A stretch of DNA of 64,000 nucleotides from Streptomyces sp. I05A-00742 (GTDB taxonomy: Bacteria > Actinomycetota > Actinomycetes > Streptomycetales > Streptomycetaceae), in NCBI RefSeq assembly GCF_013055795.1, contig NZ_JABETO010000005.1:124001-188000 (forward strand). The letters are read 5' to 3'. A program made the translations under genes and the position numbers. Of the stretch, positions 8,685 to 17,657 are shown piece by piece; position 1 is the stretch's first letter, and each line of letters opens with the position of its first letter. Below the pieces are notes generated by a model. That model saw nothing but the letters and a program-made list of their open reading frames with translations, ran no database searches and was not told the DNA's origin.

Positions 8685-9857
8685 CTACGGCCGTCGCCCG
8701 CGGATCCTGCGCCGCTCGGTGCGCGGCGGCTCCGGCGGGCGGTCGGCGAGGCGGACGACCGGGTCCTCGCGGCCGCCGTCACGCCCCGCGACGACCGGTT
8801 TCTCGGCGCCGGCGGCCTTCGCGCGGTACTGCGCCGCGTCGGCGAGGCGGAACAGCCGGCGGGCCGTACGGACCGGTCCGATGGGGTCGCCCGTGGAGGC
8901 GATGCCGCAGGCGACGCCCTCGCCGAGCTCCAACCGGCGGGCGCGCAGGCACAGTTCCTCGGCCGCCCGGACCACCTCGTCGGCCGGCGGGCCGACGGTC
9001 AGCAGGCAGAACTCGTCGCCGCCCAGGCGGGCCGCGAGCGCCCCGGGCAGCCGGGCCCCGCACAGGGACAGGAGCGAGCCGAACCGCTCCAGCAGCCGGT
9101 CGCCCTGGGCGTGGCCGAGGGTGTCGTTGACCCGCTTGAGTCCGTTGAGGTCGCAGACGACCAGGCTGACGACGGTGCCGTCCGCGAGATGCCGCTCGAC
9201 CGCCTCGTCCAGCCGCGCGTCGACCGCGCGGCGGTTGCCCAGACCGGTCAGCGGATCGGTGTAGGCGAGCCTGCGGGCCTCCTCCAGGCGCTCGTTCTGC
9301 ACGATGCCGGCCGCGGTGACGGCGGCCAGGACGGTGGCGAAGTCGGCGTCCGCGCGGCCGAAGACCGGCGCTCCCAGGGGCCGCGCCACGTACAGCTCGC
9401 CCCAGGCCCGGCCGTGCAGCACGATGGGGGCGATCACACAGCTGCCCCGGTGCCGGCGGCGCAGCACCTCGATCCGGTGGGGCGCCGGGGAGGAGTCCCC
9501 CGCCGATGCCGGCCGCTCCAGGCTCTCCACCCAGGCGTGCGGCCGGCCGCCCACCCACTCCTCGTGCAGGAACTCGGCGACCTCGGGGAAGTTGTGCACG
9601 GGGTACGACTCGTCGGCGGGGAACCGTTCCTCGTCGGAACCGCGCTCCCCCGCGTTCACCAGGACCCGCAGCCGGCCACGCTCGCGCTCCCAGACCGAGA
9701 CCGCGGCGAAACAGCCGTGCAGGGCGCGCAGGGCGCCCTCCGCGGCGGCGGCCACCCCGTCGAGGGGGGAATGCGCCGCCGCCATCGCCTGTGCCAGCTC
9801 CACCACGGCGGACAGGCGGTCGTCACGATCCGCGTCACCAGCCACCCGAGCCCTCAC
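8685..9857 (-). CDS. GAF-GGDEF protein, putative diguanylate cyclase
   Basis: The protein has 390 residues. An N-terminal GAF-like sensor domain (about 15-190) is followed by a GGDEF domain opening with DPLTGLGNRR (201-210). The active-site loop GGDEF is intact at residues 279-283, so synthesis of cyclic di-GMP is expected. The RxxD inhibitory site normally found five residues before GGDEF is absent (LPGA occupies it), so feedback inhibition by that site is not expected. There is no membrane segment, so it acts in the cytosol. In Streptomyces cyclic di-GMP controls BldD and development. The C-terminal tail is Arg- and Pro-rich. Confidence 0.88.
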   Translation of the reverse strand: MRARVAGDADRDDRLSAVVELAQAMAAAHSPLDGVAAAAEGALRALHGCFAAVSVWERERGRLRVLVNAGERGSDEERFPADESYPVHNFPEVAEFLHEEWVGGRPHAWVESLERPASAGDSSPAPHRIEVLRRRHRGSCVIAPIVLHGRAWGELYVARPLGAPVFGRADADFATVLAAVTAAGIVQNERLEEARRLAYTDPLTGLGNRRAVDARLDEAVERHLADGTVVSLVVCDLNGLKRVNDTLGHAQGDRLLERFGSLLSLCGARLPGALAARLGGDEFCLLTVGPPADEVVRAAEELCLRARRLELGEGVACGIASTGDPIGPVRTARRLFRLADAAQYRAKAAGAEKPVVAGRDGGREDPVVRLADRPPEPPRTERRRIRGRRP

Positions 9858-9984
9858 ATTCCACCGCTGTGCGCAGCCCTCGCAATCCAGCGTAGGAATG
9901 GTGCGCTCGTTCCGCCTCGCGGGGATCCCTCACAGGCCGCGTCGTCCCGCTTCCCTCCCGCGTCCCCCGGTCGTCCGGCGTCCG

Positions 9985-10785
9985 TCACTCCCCCGGCCAG
10001 TCCGGGGTCCGCTTCTCGTTGAACGCCGCGACGCCCTCCGCGCGGTCCCCGGAGAAGGCCACGGTGCGCCAGGCGGCGTCCTCGACCTCCAGCCCGGCCC
10101 GCAGGTCCAGGCCGTGCCCCAGCCGCAGGGCGCGCTTGGCCGCGCGCAGGCCGACGGGCGAGTGGGCGGCGATCCGGGCGGCGAGGGCCAGCGCCTCGTC
10201 GCGGTCCTGCCCCGCCGGCACCAGCCGGTCCACGAGGCCCAACTCCCGTGCCTCGGCGGCCGGAACACGGCGCGCGCTGAAGATCAGCTCGGCGGCGCGG
10301 GCGGCGCCGACCCGGCGCGGCAGCAGCTGGGTGCCGCCCCCGCCGGGGATCACGCCGACCGACACTTCGGGGAGGCCGACCACGGCGGTCTCGTCCGCCA
10401 CGATGATGTCGCAGGACAGCGCGAGTTCGAACCCGCCGCCGAGGGCGAAGCCGTGCACGGCGGCGATGGCCGGCACGGGCAGGTCCAGGACGCCGGTGTA
10501 GGCGGCGCGGGCGTGCGGGCGCTGGCGCGACAGGTCGGCGTCGGTGAAGGAGTTGCGCTCCTTGAGGTCGGCGCCCACACAGAAGGCCCGCTCGTGCGTG
10601 GAGGTCAGGACGACGGCGCGGACGGCCCGGTCGGCGGCGAGCGCGGCGGTCGCCTCCGCGATCGAGCGGCCCAGCTCCGTGGACACCGCGTTCATGGCCT
10701 TCGGCCGGTCGAGCACGAGCTCGGCGACATGGCCGTCCTCATGCGTGCGGACGGCGACCCACTCACCAAAGCGCTGTTCGCTCAC
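9985..10785 (-). CDS. Enoyl-CoA hydratase/isomerase family protein
   Basis: The 266-residue protein belongs to the crotonase fold. The oxyanion-hole region GFALGGGFELAL and the LPEVSVGVIPGGGGTQLL segment are present, and both carry the acidic residues used by hydratases (Glu in GGGFE and Glu in LPE). Hydration of 2-enoyl-CoA is therefore plausible; the chain-length preference cannot be read. No fatty-acid genes flank it. A 35-bp palindromic block lies upstream of its start, between it and the RNase HI gene. Confidence 0.88.
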   Translation of the reverse strand: MSEQRFGEWVAVRTHEDGHVAELVLDRPKAMNAVSTELGRSIAEATAALAADRAVRAVVLTSTHERAFCVGADLKERNSFTDADLSRQRPHARAAYTGVLDLPVPAIAAVHGFALGGGFELALSCDIIVADETAVVGLPEVSVGVIPGGGGTQLLPRRVGAARAAELIFSARRVPAAEARELGLVDRLVPAGQDRDEALALAARIAAHSPVGLRAAKRALRLGHGLDLRAGLEVEDAAWRTVAFSGDRAEGVAAFNEKRTPDWPGE

Positions 10786-10863
10786 GCGATCTCACCCTCT
10801 CCTCGGCTGTGGCCCCGATCATGCACCGACCGCCGTGGCGCGTGCCATACCCGGAGGGGGTTG

Positions 10864-10898
10864 CCCGGCAGGTCCGGACCTGGTCCGGACCTGCCGGG
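10864..10898. terminator. Near-perfect 35-bp inverted repeat downstream of RNase HI
   Basis: Arms of 17 bp (10864-10880 and 10882-10898) are perfectly complementary with one base between them. They contain the palindromic 10-mer GGTCCGGACC twice in tandem, at 10871-10880 and 10882-10891. It lies just past the minus-strand RNase HI stop and 79 bp upstream of the enoyl-CoA hydratase start. It may be a terminator, or a double operator for the downstream gene. Confidence 0.6.
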
Positions 10899-10911
10899 AC
10901 GCGGTCCGCCG

Positions 10912-11622
10912 TCAGTCCCCCGCCGGGCCGACCCGGCAGGCGACGTGGCCCCAGCCCTGCGGGTTCTTGGCGATGGGCTCGCCCGCCGCGTAGGACTTGC
11001 CGCAGGAACACCGGCCGGGGAACTTCGCCTTGAGCGCCCCGCGCCCGCCCTTCGCGGACTTCCCGGCGGCGGCCGCGCCCTCCCCCGCCCCGCCGGCCCG
11101 CCGCGGCTTCGGCGGCGCGGCGCGGGTCAGGTCCGGCACGGGGAGGTCCAGGTCGCCGTGGGCGGTGCCCGCGGCCCGCTGGGAGACCGCGGCGTCGCTC
11201 GCGGCCTGGTCGGCGATCGCGTTCAGCGGGTCGCCGCCCACCTGGTGCGCCGGAACGTAGCGGAACTCGACCGCGCGGCCGGCCAGCAGCCCGTCGATGC
11301 TCCGGACCAGGTCCTGGTTGGCGACCGGCTTCCCGGCGGCGGTCTTCCAGCCGTTCCGCTTCCACCCCGGGAGCCACTTGGTCACGGCGTTCATCGCGTA
11401 CTGCGAGTCCAGGCGGACCTCGACCGGGACCTCCGGGTCGGTGGCCTCCAGCAGCCGCTCCAACGCCGTGAGCTCCGCGATGTTGTTGGTCGCCCGGCCC
11501 AGCGGACCGGCCTCCCACCGCTCCGGCCGCCCCTCGGAGCCGGCCACCACCCACGCCCAGGCGGCCGGCCCGGGATTCCCCTTCGAAGCGCCGTCACAAG
11601 CGGCGATGATGCGATCGAGCAT
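10912..11622 (-). CDS. Ribonuclease HI with C-terminal extension
   Basis: The 236-residue protein starts at an ATG. The RNase HI domain (1-140) has the four acidic metal ligands: Asp in ACDGASKGNPGP, Glu in NNIAELTAL, Asp in LDSQYAMN and Asp in NAIADQAA. It would cut the RNA strand of RNA-DNA hybrids. A Lys/Pro-rich linker leads to a short C-terminal motif, CSCG followed about 20 residues later by HVAC, which looks like a small metal-binding finger. The extension may aid nucleic-acid binding. A truncated DUF4132-type gene ends 79 bp upstream on the same strand. Confidence 0.88.
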   Translation of the reverse strand: MLDRIIAACDGASKGNPGPAAWAWVVAGSEGRPERWEAGPLGRATNNIAELTALERLLEATDPEVPVEVRLDSQYAMNAVTKWLPGWKRNGWKTAAGKPVANQDLVRSIDGLLAGRAVEFRYVPAHQVGGDPLNAIADQAASDAAVSQRAAGTAHGDLDLPVPDLTRAAPPKPRRAGGAGEGAAAAGKSAKGGRGALKAKFPGRCSCGKSYAAGEPIAKNPQGWGHVACRVGPAGD

Positions 11623-11701
11623 GCCTCCGATGATGTCAGGCACGGACCGGTGCCGGGACCGGACCGGTGCTCCACGCCCCCGAGAAGCCACCCGCGCCAC
11701 G

Positions 11702-12964
11702 TCACCCCGCCACCGGAACCGCCTCCACCTCCGCCCCCGCCTGGTCGAACGGCTGCCACACCCCGCGCCCGGCCAGGAACGACCGCACCGCGTCCGCGGG
11801 TTCCGCCGCGGCCCGCCCCGGCCTCCAGAGCCGTACGGCCGCGGCGTCCGGTATGCCGTCGTGGACCGTGCCGTCGAGGCCCGTGAAGCCCCCGCCGGCC
11901 GCCGGGAGCCCGGCGGTCCAGATGCCGTCCGGCCCCTCGTGCTCCCAGACCAGCCCCCGGGCCACGACGCCCGTGACCGGGTGGTCCCGGTAGTAACGGG
12001 CCCACTCCGCGTACGTCCACGTGCGGTCCTCGCCCAACAGGGCGCGCAGTCGCAGCCGTTCCTCCCCGAACGTCTTCTCGATCCCCTGGGCGTGGAGCCG
12101 CGCCGCGTCCACGTTGTGCTCCAGATACCTCTCCTTGAAGCCGCGCGGCGAGCGGAACGGGCCGACGGTACGGGTCGTGGCGCCGTCGCCTCCGATGTCG
12201 GTCCAGTCCACGGTGACGCGGCCGGTCGCACCGAGGGAGATCAGCGCCTCGTACGGGACGTTGACCCACACCGCGCCCCGGCCGCGCGGAGCGAGCAGCA
12301 CCGTGCCGTCGGGCCCGAGACCGTGCGCCGGAACGGTCCGTTCGGCCAGCCGGTGCGGCGGGACGCCGAGCCGCGTGGCGGTCTTCTTGACCGCCCTCAC
12401 CAGGGCCCTGTGGCAGTGCGAGTGCCCGGGCACCTCCCGGTGCAGCGTCCAGAGCGCGTCCATGGCGGAGAGGTCGCCGAGCGCTGTGAAGGCCGCGCCC
12501 GCGAGCTCGTCGTCGCGCAGGTGGAAACCGTCCAGCGCGGCCGAGTTCTTGCGGCCCACCGCCATCAGCTCCCCGGCGAGCGCCTGTATCTCCTCCGGCC
12601 CGGCGCCCTTGCCACCCAGGTATCCGGCCGCCAGCGTGAAGCCGACGGCCAGATCGCGGGTGGGCGTGGAACTCAGCCACTCCAGGGGGGCATGGGGGTC
12701 GGTCCGGTCGTGGAGCGAGCCGCCCGCGGCCAGTTCGCGGACCGCGTCGCACACCAGGGCGCGGGCGCCGGGCGCCTTCAGCAGCGCCTTGGTCCGCCGC
12801 TTCCACGGGCCGTCGGTCTTGCAGCGCCAGGTCCAGAACTCGCCGCAGGCGGCGAGGTGGTGCACCAGATCGGTCAGCTCCGGGGGCAGCCCGGCCACCC
12901 GGGGCCGCATACGGCGCGCCCAGGCGTTGCCGGGCTCCAGCAGGTCCTCAGCTCGTACCTTCAC
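11702..12964 (-). CDS. DUF4132-type protein lacking the C-terminal domain
   Basis: This is a 420-residue protein if it starts at GTG 12964; a TTG at 12994 would add ten residues. It resembles the N-terminal portion of large actinobacterial DUF4132 proteins. In those, a segment like QPFKQA-REVY opens the conserved domain. Here the protein reaches QPFDQAGAEVEAVPVAG and stops, so essentially the whole C-terminal domain is missing. It therefore looks like a 3-prime-truncated gene. The remaining frame has no internal stops and normal codon use, so it may still be expressed. No function is established for the family. Confidence 0.6.
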   Translation of the reverse strand: MKVRAEDLLEPGNAWARRMRPRVAGLPPELTDLVHHLAACGEFWTWRCKTDGPWKRRTKALLKAPGARALVCDAVRELAAGGSLHDRTDPHAPLEWLSSTPTRDLAVGFTLAAGYLGGKGAGPEEIQALAGELMAVGRKNSAALDGFHLRDDELAGAAFTALGDLSAMDALWTLHREVPGHSHCHRALVRAVKKTATRLGVPPHRLAERTVPAHGLGPDGTVLLAPRGRGAVWVNVPYEALISLGATGRVTVDWTDIGGDGATTRTVGPFRSPRGFKERYLEHNVDAARLHAQGIEKTFGEERLRLRALLGEDRTWTYAEWARYYRDHPVTGVVARGLVWEHEGPDGIWTAGLPAAGGGFTGLDGTVHDGIPDAAAVRLWRPGRAAAEPADAVRSFLAGRGVWQPFDQAGAEVEAVPVAG

Positions 12965-13033
12965 ACGGCAGATTCTGGCAGCGCCCACTGACAACGGCCC
13001 CCGAGCGGCCTGCGGGACGGACGCGGCCGCCGG

Positions 13034-14230
13034 CTACTTCCCGTCCCGCCGCGCCAGCAGCCACGGCTCCACCACGCCCAGCCCGCGCACCGGACGCTGC
13101 CACATCGGCTGCAGCGCGAACCGGTACCCGGCCGCGCCCTCGCCGTCCGCGCCGGACGCCACCTCCGCCTCGGACTTGGGCGCGTCCCCGTGGCGCATGA
13201 GCTCCTGCGCCAGGGCGCCGTCGACCAGCACCGAGTCCTTCGGCGCTATCGACGTCAGCCGGCTCGCCAGGTTCACCGTCGTCCCGAAGACGTCGCCCAT
13301 GCGCGTCGTCACCGTGCCGAAGGCGATACCCACCCGCAGCTCGGGCATGGTCTCGTCGTGGGTGAGGGTCTCGATCAGCCGCAGGCCGATCTCCGCGGCC
13401 GTCCCCGCGTCGTCGGCCGCGTACAGGACCTCGTCGCCGAGGGTCTTGATGAGCCGGCCGCCGTGCGCGGCGACCAGGTCCGCGGCCGTGGTCTCGAACG
13501 CCTCGACGAGTTCGCCGAGCTCCTCCTCCTCCAGCCGCCGGGTCAGCCGGGTGAAGCCGACCAGGTCGGCGAAGCCGACGGCCAGCCTGCGGTCGACCAT
13601 CTCCGCGTCGTCCTGGGCCTGGACGACCCGGCCCGTCGCGGCGGCGAGCTGGCGCCGCCAGACGTAGACGAGGAACTCCTCCAGCTCGGGCAGGAGCAGC
13701 TCGACCAGCGGATAGGTGATCTCCGCCCGGGTGAGACCCGGCTCCTGAGGCTCGGTCAGGCCCTCCAGGAAGGAGTCGATCTGCCAGTCGGCGAGCCGGG
13801 CCGTGGTCTGGCCGGTGGAACGGGCCACCTGGACGGCCATCGGCTCACTCAGCAGCCCCGCCTCGACCAGACCGGCCAGCCGGCGCAGGGCGAGGACGTC
13901 CGCCTCGGTGAGCGCCTTGGCCTGGCCGATGTCGGCGAAGCCCATGGCGCGCCAGAAGCGGGCGGCCAGGTCCATGGAGACGCCCGCGGCACGGGCGGCC
14001 TGGAAGGGGGTGTACCGCCGCTCGGCGCCGAGGATCAGCGCCTCCAGCCGGAGGGCGAGCGGGTCGCCGCCCTCTTCCCCGGCGGAGTCGATCTCCGCGG
14101 GCCCTTCGGTCCGCGCGTTCCCCGTCCGGTCCGGGGCGCCGGCCCCTTGCGCGGCCCGCTCTTCCCCGTCAGCACCCTCAGCCCCCGCGGCCTCAACGGC
14201 ACGGGAGGTTCCCCCACCGTCGGCGGTCAC
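13034..14230 (-). CDS. cya: Class III adenylate cyclase
   Basis: The predicted protein has 398 residues from a GTG preceded by a G-rich ribosome site. The first 60 residues are disordered. A helical regulatory region (about 70-200) includes [20 protein letters not shown], a helix-turn-helix-like segment. The class III catalytic domain follows, with metal-binding Asp in [10 protein letters not shown] and in KTLGDEVLY and the VNLASRL segment near the transition-state residues. It makes cAMP from ATP and has no membrane span. In Streptomyces, cAMP affects germination and development. Its position beside birA and pccB matches my memory of S. coelicolor gene order. Confidence 0.92.
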   Translation of the reverse strand: MTADGGGTSRAVEAAGAEGADGEERAAQGAGAPDRTGNARTEGPAEIDSAGEEGGDPLALRLEALILGAERRYTPFQAARAAGVSMDLAARFWRAMGFADIGQAKALTEADVLALRRLAGLVEAGLLSEPMAVQVARSTGQTTARLADWQIDSFLEGLTEPQEPGLTRAEITYPLVELLLPELEEFLVYVWRRQLAAATGRVVQAQDDAEMVDRRLAVGFADLVGFTRLTRRLEEEELGELVEAFETTAADLVAAHGGRLIKTLGDEVLYAADDAGTAAEIGLRLIETLTHDETMPELRVGIAFGTVTTRMGDVFGTTVNLASRLTSIAPKDSVLVDGALAQELMRHGDAPKSEAEVASGADGEGAAGYRFALQPMWQRPVRGLGVVEPWLLARRDGK

Positions 14231-14321
14231 CGCCCGCCCCCTGTCCGATCCGTGCGCACTGCCCTGCCGATCGCCGCTCGCTCGCTTTCCGGGCACAACG
14301 ATACGGCAGGTGTGCCCTAGC

Positions 14322-15179
14322 TCACTCTTCCGACGACGCCGGACGCAGATGGACGATGTCGCCGGCGTCCACCGGCTGCTGCACCCCGTCGGCCGTGGCG
14401 AGCACCAGCCGGCCGTCCCCGTCCACCGCCACGGCCTCCCCGACCAGTGCCCGGTCACCGGGCAGTTCGGCCCGTACCGTGCGGCCCAGCGTGGCGCAGC
14501 CGGCCGTGTACGCCTCATGGAGCCGGCAGGCCGCCGAGTCGCCGCCGACGCCGCGCCAGGTGGTGTACCAGTCCTCCAGGGACCTCAGCACGGCGCGCAG
14601 CAGCGGGTCGCGGTCGAGCCGCCCGGCGCCGGCGAGGGCCAGGGAACCGGCGGTGGGCACGGGGAGTTCGGCGGCGCGCAGCGAGACGTTGACGCCGATG
14701 CCGACGACGACCGAGTCGCCGGCCCGTTCGGCGAGGATGCCGCCGGTCTTGCGCTCCACGCCGTCGACTGTGACCAGGAGGTCGTTGGGCCACTTCAGGG
14801 ACGTGTCGACGCCGGCGGCCCGGGCCAGGGCGGAGGCGGTGGCGACGCCCGCCAGCAGCGGCAGCCAGCCCCAGCGGTCGGCCGGTACGTCCGGGCCCGG
14901 GGTGAGCCGGACGGAGAAGAACAGGCCCGAGCGGGGCGGCGCCGACCAGGTGCGGTCCAGCCGACCGCGCGCCGCGGACTGCTCCTCGGCGACCAGCACC
15001 GCGCCCTCGGGCCCGTCGGCCGCGGCGAGGTCGGTGTTGGTGGAGCCGGTGTTCGCGACCACGTCGAGGGAGGTCCACAGCCCGTCGGGGCGCACCAGCG
15101 CGCGCCGCAGCGCGGGGGCGTTCAGCGGGGGCCGGTCCAGGTCGGACCAGCGGCTTCCGGAGGTGTCGGGCGGTGTCAT
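14322..15179 (-). CDS. birA: Biotin--[acetyl-CoA-carboxylase] ligase
   Basis: This 285-residue enzyme activates biotin with ATP and attaches it to the carrier lysine of acyl-CoA carboxylases. Landmarks are NTGSTNTDL near the N-terminus, the biotinyl-AMP loop [20 protein letters not shown] and GGILAE. The N-terminus is too short for the DNA-binding domain of E. coli BirA, so it is the non-regulatory class. It is divergent from the carboxyltransferase gene at 15387, and the biotin-carrying subunit is encoded at 20875. This fits a local biotin-dependent carboxylase cluster. Confidence 0.93.
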   Translation of the reverse strand: MTPPDTSGSRWSDLDRPPLNAPALRRALVRPDGLWTSLDVVANTGSTNTDLAAADGPEGAVLVAEEQSAARGRLDRTWSAPPRSGLFFSVRLTPGPDVPADRWGWLPLLAGVATASALARAAGVDTSLKWPNDLLVTVDGVERKTGGILAERAGDSVVVGIGVNVSLRAAELPVPTAGSLALAGAGRLDRDPLLRAVLRSLEDWYTTWRGVGGDSAACRLHEAYTAGCATLGRTVRAELPGDRALVGEAVAVDGDGRLVLATADGVQQPVDAGDIVHLRPASSEE

Positions 15180-15386
15180 GCCGCCAGCCTAGAAGCCCCG
15201 CGGGTGTGGCCAACGCCGCACTGCCGGAACGCATCCGCGCCGATACGCTACGACCCGGTAGCCCTTGATCCGGCCCTCGCACACCGCCGGTTCACGGACG
15301 TCCCGTGCACGCCGTCGCCCACCCTTTCCCACTCCCACGCATCCCGGACCACCGACCACCTCAGGACACACAGGAGCCGCAGCCCG

Positions 15387-17030
15387 ATGTCCGAGTCAGC
15401 CGCCCAGTCCGCCGATCGCCGTGCCGACGCCGAGAGCGTCGGCAGGGCCGACAGCATCGATATCCACACCACCGCGGGCAAGCTCGCCGATCTCCGGCGC
15501 AGGATCGACGAGGCGACGCACGCCGGTTCCGCGAGGGCGGTGGAGAAGCAGCACGCCAAGGGCAAGCTGACCGCCCGGGAGCGGGTCGAGCTGCTGCTGG
15601 ACGAGGGGTCGTTCGTCGAACTCGACGAGTTCGCCCGCCACCGGTCCACCAACTTCGGCATCGAGAAGAACCGGCCGTACGGGGACGGCGTCGTCACCGG
15701 CTACGGCACGGTCGACGGCCGGACGGTCTGCGTGTACTCGCAGGACTTCACCATCTTCGGCGGTTCGCTGGGCGAGGTCTACGGCGAGAAGATCGTCAAG
15801 GTGATGGACTTCGCCCTGAAGACCGGCTGCCCGGTCGTCGGCATCAACGACGGCGGCGGCGCCCGGATCCAGGAGGGCGTGGTGGCCCTCGGCCTGTTCG
15901 CCGAGATCTTCCGCCGCAATGTGCACGGCTCCGGGGTCATCCCGCAGATCTCCCTGATCGTCGGCCCCTGCGCGGGCGGCGCGGTCTACTCCCCCGCGAT
16001 CACCGACTTCACGGTGATGGTCGACCAGACCTCGCACATGTTCATCACGGGACCGGACGTCATCAAGACCGTCACCGGTGAGGACGTCGGCTTCGAGGAG
16101 CTCGGCGGCGCGCGGACGCACAACACGACCTCGGGCGTGGCCCACCACATGGCGGGCGACGAGAAGGAGGCCATCGAGTACGTCAAGGCGCTGCTCTCCT
16201 ACCTGCCGTCGAACAACCTCTCCGAGCCGCCCTCCTTCCCGGACGAGGCCGACCTGGGGGTCTCGGACACCGACCGCGAGCTGGACACGCTGATCCCGGA
16301 CTCGGCGAACCAGCCGTACGACATGCACACGGCCATCGAGCACGTGCTGGACGACGGCGAGTTCCTGGAGACCCAGGCCCTGTTCGCGCCGAACATCATC
16401 ACCGGCTTCGGCCGGGTCGAGGGCCGGCCGGTGGGCATCGTCGCCAACCAGCCGATGCAGTTCGCCGGCTGCCTGGACATCAACGCCAGTGAGAAGGCCG
16501 CCCGTTTCGTCCGCACCTGCGACGCGTTCAACGTCCCGGTGCTCACCTTCGTGGACGTCCCGGGCTTCCTGCCCGGCACCGACCAGGAGTACAACGGCAT
16601 CATCCGGCGCGGCGCCAAGCTGATCTACGCCTACGCGGAGGCCACCGTCCCGCTGATCACGGTGATCACCCGCAAGGCGTTCGGCGGGGCGTACGACGTG
16701 ATGGGCTCCAAGCACCTGGGCGCCGACCTGAACCTGGCCTGGCCGACGGCCCAGATCGCCGTCATGGGCGCCCAGGGCGCGGTCAACATCCTGCACCGCC
16801 GGGCGCTGGCCGCCGCGGAGTCGGACGAGGAGCGTGAGGAGCTGCGCGCCCGGTTGATCGCCGACTACGAGGACACGCTGCTCAACCCGTACACGGCCGC
16901 CGAGCGCGGCTACGTGGACGCGGTGATCATGCCGTCCGACACCCGCCGCCACATCGTCCAGGGCCTGCGCACGCTGCGTGACAAGCGCGAGGTGTTGCCG
17001 CCCAAGAAGCACGGGAACATCCCGCTGTAG
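15387..17030 (+). CDS. pccB: Propionyl-/acyl-CoA carboxylase beta (carboxyltransferase) subunit
   Basis: The protein has 547 residues and starts at an ATG about 10 nt after AGGAG. It contains two crotonase-like carboxyltransferase lobes. The N-lobe holds [13 protein letters not shown] and the C-lobe ends with [20 protein letters not shown] and [10 protein letters not shown], all typical of actinobacterial PccB/AccB proteins. It transfers CO2 from carboxybiotin to propionyl-CoA or a related acyl-CoA, giving methylmalonyl-CoA for polyketides and lipids. A small epsilon subunit gene follows 82 bp downstream, and the biotin carboxylase subunit is encoded 4 kb away. Confidence 0.93.
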   Translation: MSESAAQSADRRADAESVGRADSIDIHTTAGKLADLRRRIDEATHAGSARAVEKQHAKGKLTARERVELLLDEGSFVELDEFARHRSTNFGIEKNRPYGDGVVTGYGTVDGRTVCVYSQDFTIFGGSLGEVYGEKIVKVMDFALKTGCPVVGINDGGGARIQEGVVALGLFAEIFRRNVHGSGVIPQISLIVGPCAGGAVYSPAITDFTVMVDQTSHMFITGPDVIKTVTGEDVGFEELGGARTHNTTSGVAHHMAGDEKEAIEYVKALLSYLPSNNLSEPPSFPDEADLGVSDTDRELDTLIPDSANQPYDMHTAIEHVLDDGEFLETQALFAPNIITGFGRVEGRPVGIVANQPMQFAGCLDINASEKAARFVRTCDAFNVPVLTFVDVPGFLPGTDQEYNGIIRRGAKLIYAYAEATVPLITVITRKAFGGAYDVMGSKHLGADLNLAWPTAQIAVMGAQGAVNILHRRALAAAESDEEREELRARLIADYEDTLLNPYTAAERGYVDAVIMPSDTRRHIVQGLRTLRDKREVLPPKKHGNIPL

Positions 17031-17112
17031 CGATCGGCTGTACGAAGGGGGCCGCCGGCGCTGAACAGCGCGGACAGCGCGGCCGGCGCGTGAAGCGTGA
17101 AGGGAGCTTCAG

Positions 17113-17322
17113 GTGATCAAGGTGCTACGCGGCAATCCCACGCCCGAGGAGCTGGCCGCCGCACTGGCGGTGGTCCAGGCCCGTGCGGCGGCCGGGGCGG
17201 GCGCCGCCGCGCCCGACGAGGAGGTCCGCCCCGAGTGGGCCAGCCCGGCCCGGCTGACCCGGGCCCGGCGCGCGCCGGCCCCCGGACCGCGGTCCTGGCG
17301 TACGTCCTACTGGCCCGCCTGA
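17113..17322 (+). CDS. Acyl-CoA carboxylase epsilon subunit
   Basis: This 69-residue protein starts at a GTG after AAGGGAG. It has the epsilon-subunit pattern: an N-terminal IKVLRGNPTPEELAAALAVV strand and helix, an Ala/Gly-rich linker, and a C-terminal W...W.TSYWP motif. Actinobacterial epsilon subunits join the carboxyltransferase core and raise complex activity. It is the second gene of the pccB operon. A perfect palindrome downstream probably ends or separates the transcript. Confidence 0.88.
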   Translation: MIKVLRGNPTPEELAAALAVVQARAAAGAGAAAPDEEVRPEWASPARLTRARRAPAPGPRSWRTSYWPA

Positions 17323-17347
17323 GCCGTCGAGACGCGCCTCACACCAC

Positions 17348-17371
17348 GGCCTGAGTACCCGTACTCAGGCC
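17348..17371. terminator. Perfect palindrome after the epsilon subunit gene
   Basis: Arms GGCCTGAGTAC (17348-17358) and GTACTCAGGCC (17361-17371) are perfectly complementary around two bases. The block lies 26 bp past the epsilon stop and 31 bp before a small membrane-protein gene. With such a short spacer it could be an operator for the latter as easily as a terminator. Confidence 0.5.
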
Positions 17372-17401
17372 GGAAGGGCGCGTCGGCCGCACCATGAGGG
17401 C

Positions 17402-17530
17402 GTGCTGTGGTCCGACCCGTCCGACAAACCCCCCGACGAGCTGCGCGAGGCCCAGGCCATGCTGCGGCGGGCCGGGATCTTGCTGGCCGTCGGCATGGTG
17501 GTGCTGTTTCTGGTCCTCGGCGTGCACTGA
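17402..17530 (+). CDS. Small single-pass membrane protein
   Basis: This 42-codon gene starts at a GTG and encodes a polar, acidic N-terminal stretch with a short amphipathic helix (ELREAQAMLRRAG). One transmembrane helix follows (ILLAVGMVVLFLVLGV), ending the protein. A GAGGG lies close before the start. It sits between the carboxylase genes and a penicillin-binding protein on the same strand. I do not know a function; size, frame and topology support a real small protein. Confidence 0.55.
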   Translation: MLWSDPSDKPPDELREAQAMLRRAGILLAVGMVVLFLVLGVH

Positions 17531-17657
17531 GGAAGCCCCATAGGAGGAAACCCCAGAAGCCACAGCTTTCACACAGGTTTGTTCCGGTCGCAACCAAAAC
17601 CGCCCGGTTCCGCATCCTCCTCCGGGGGATCACCGCGAACCGGGGAGTGGTCACGCC

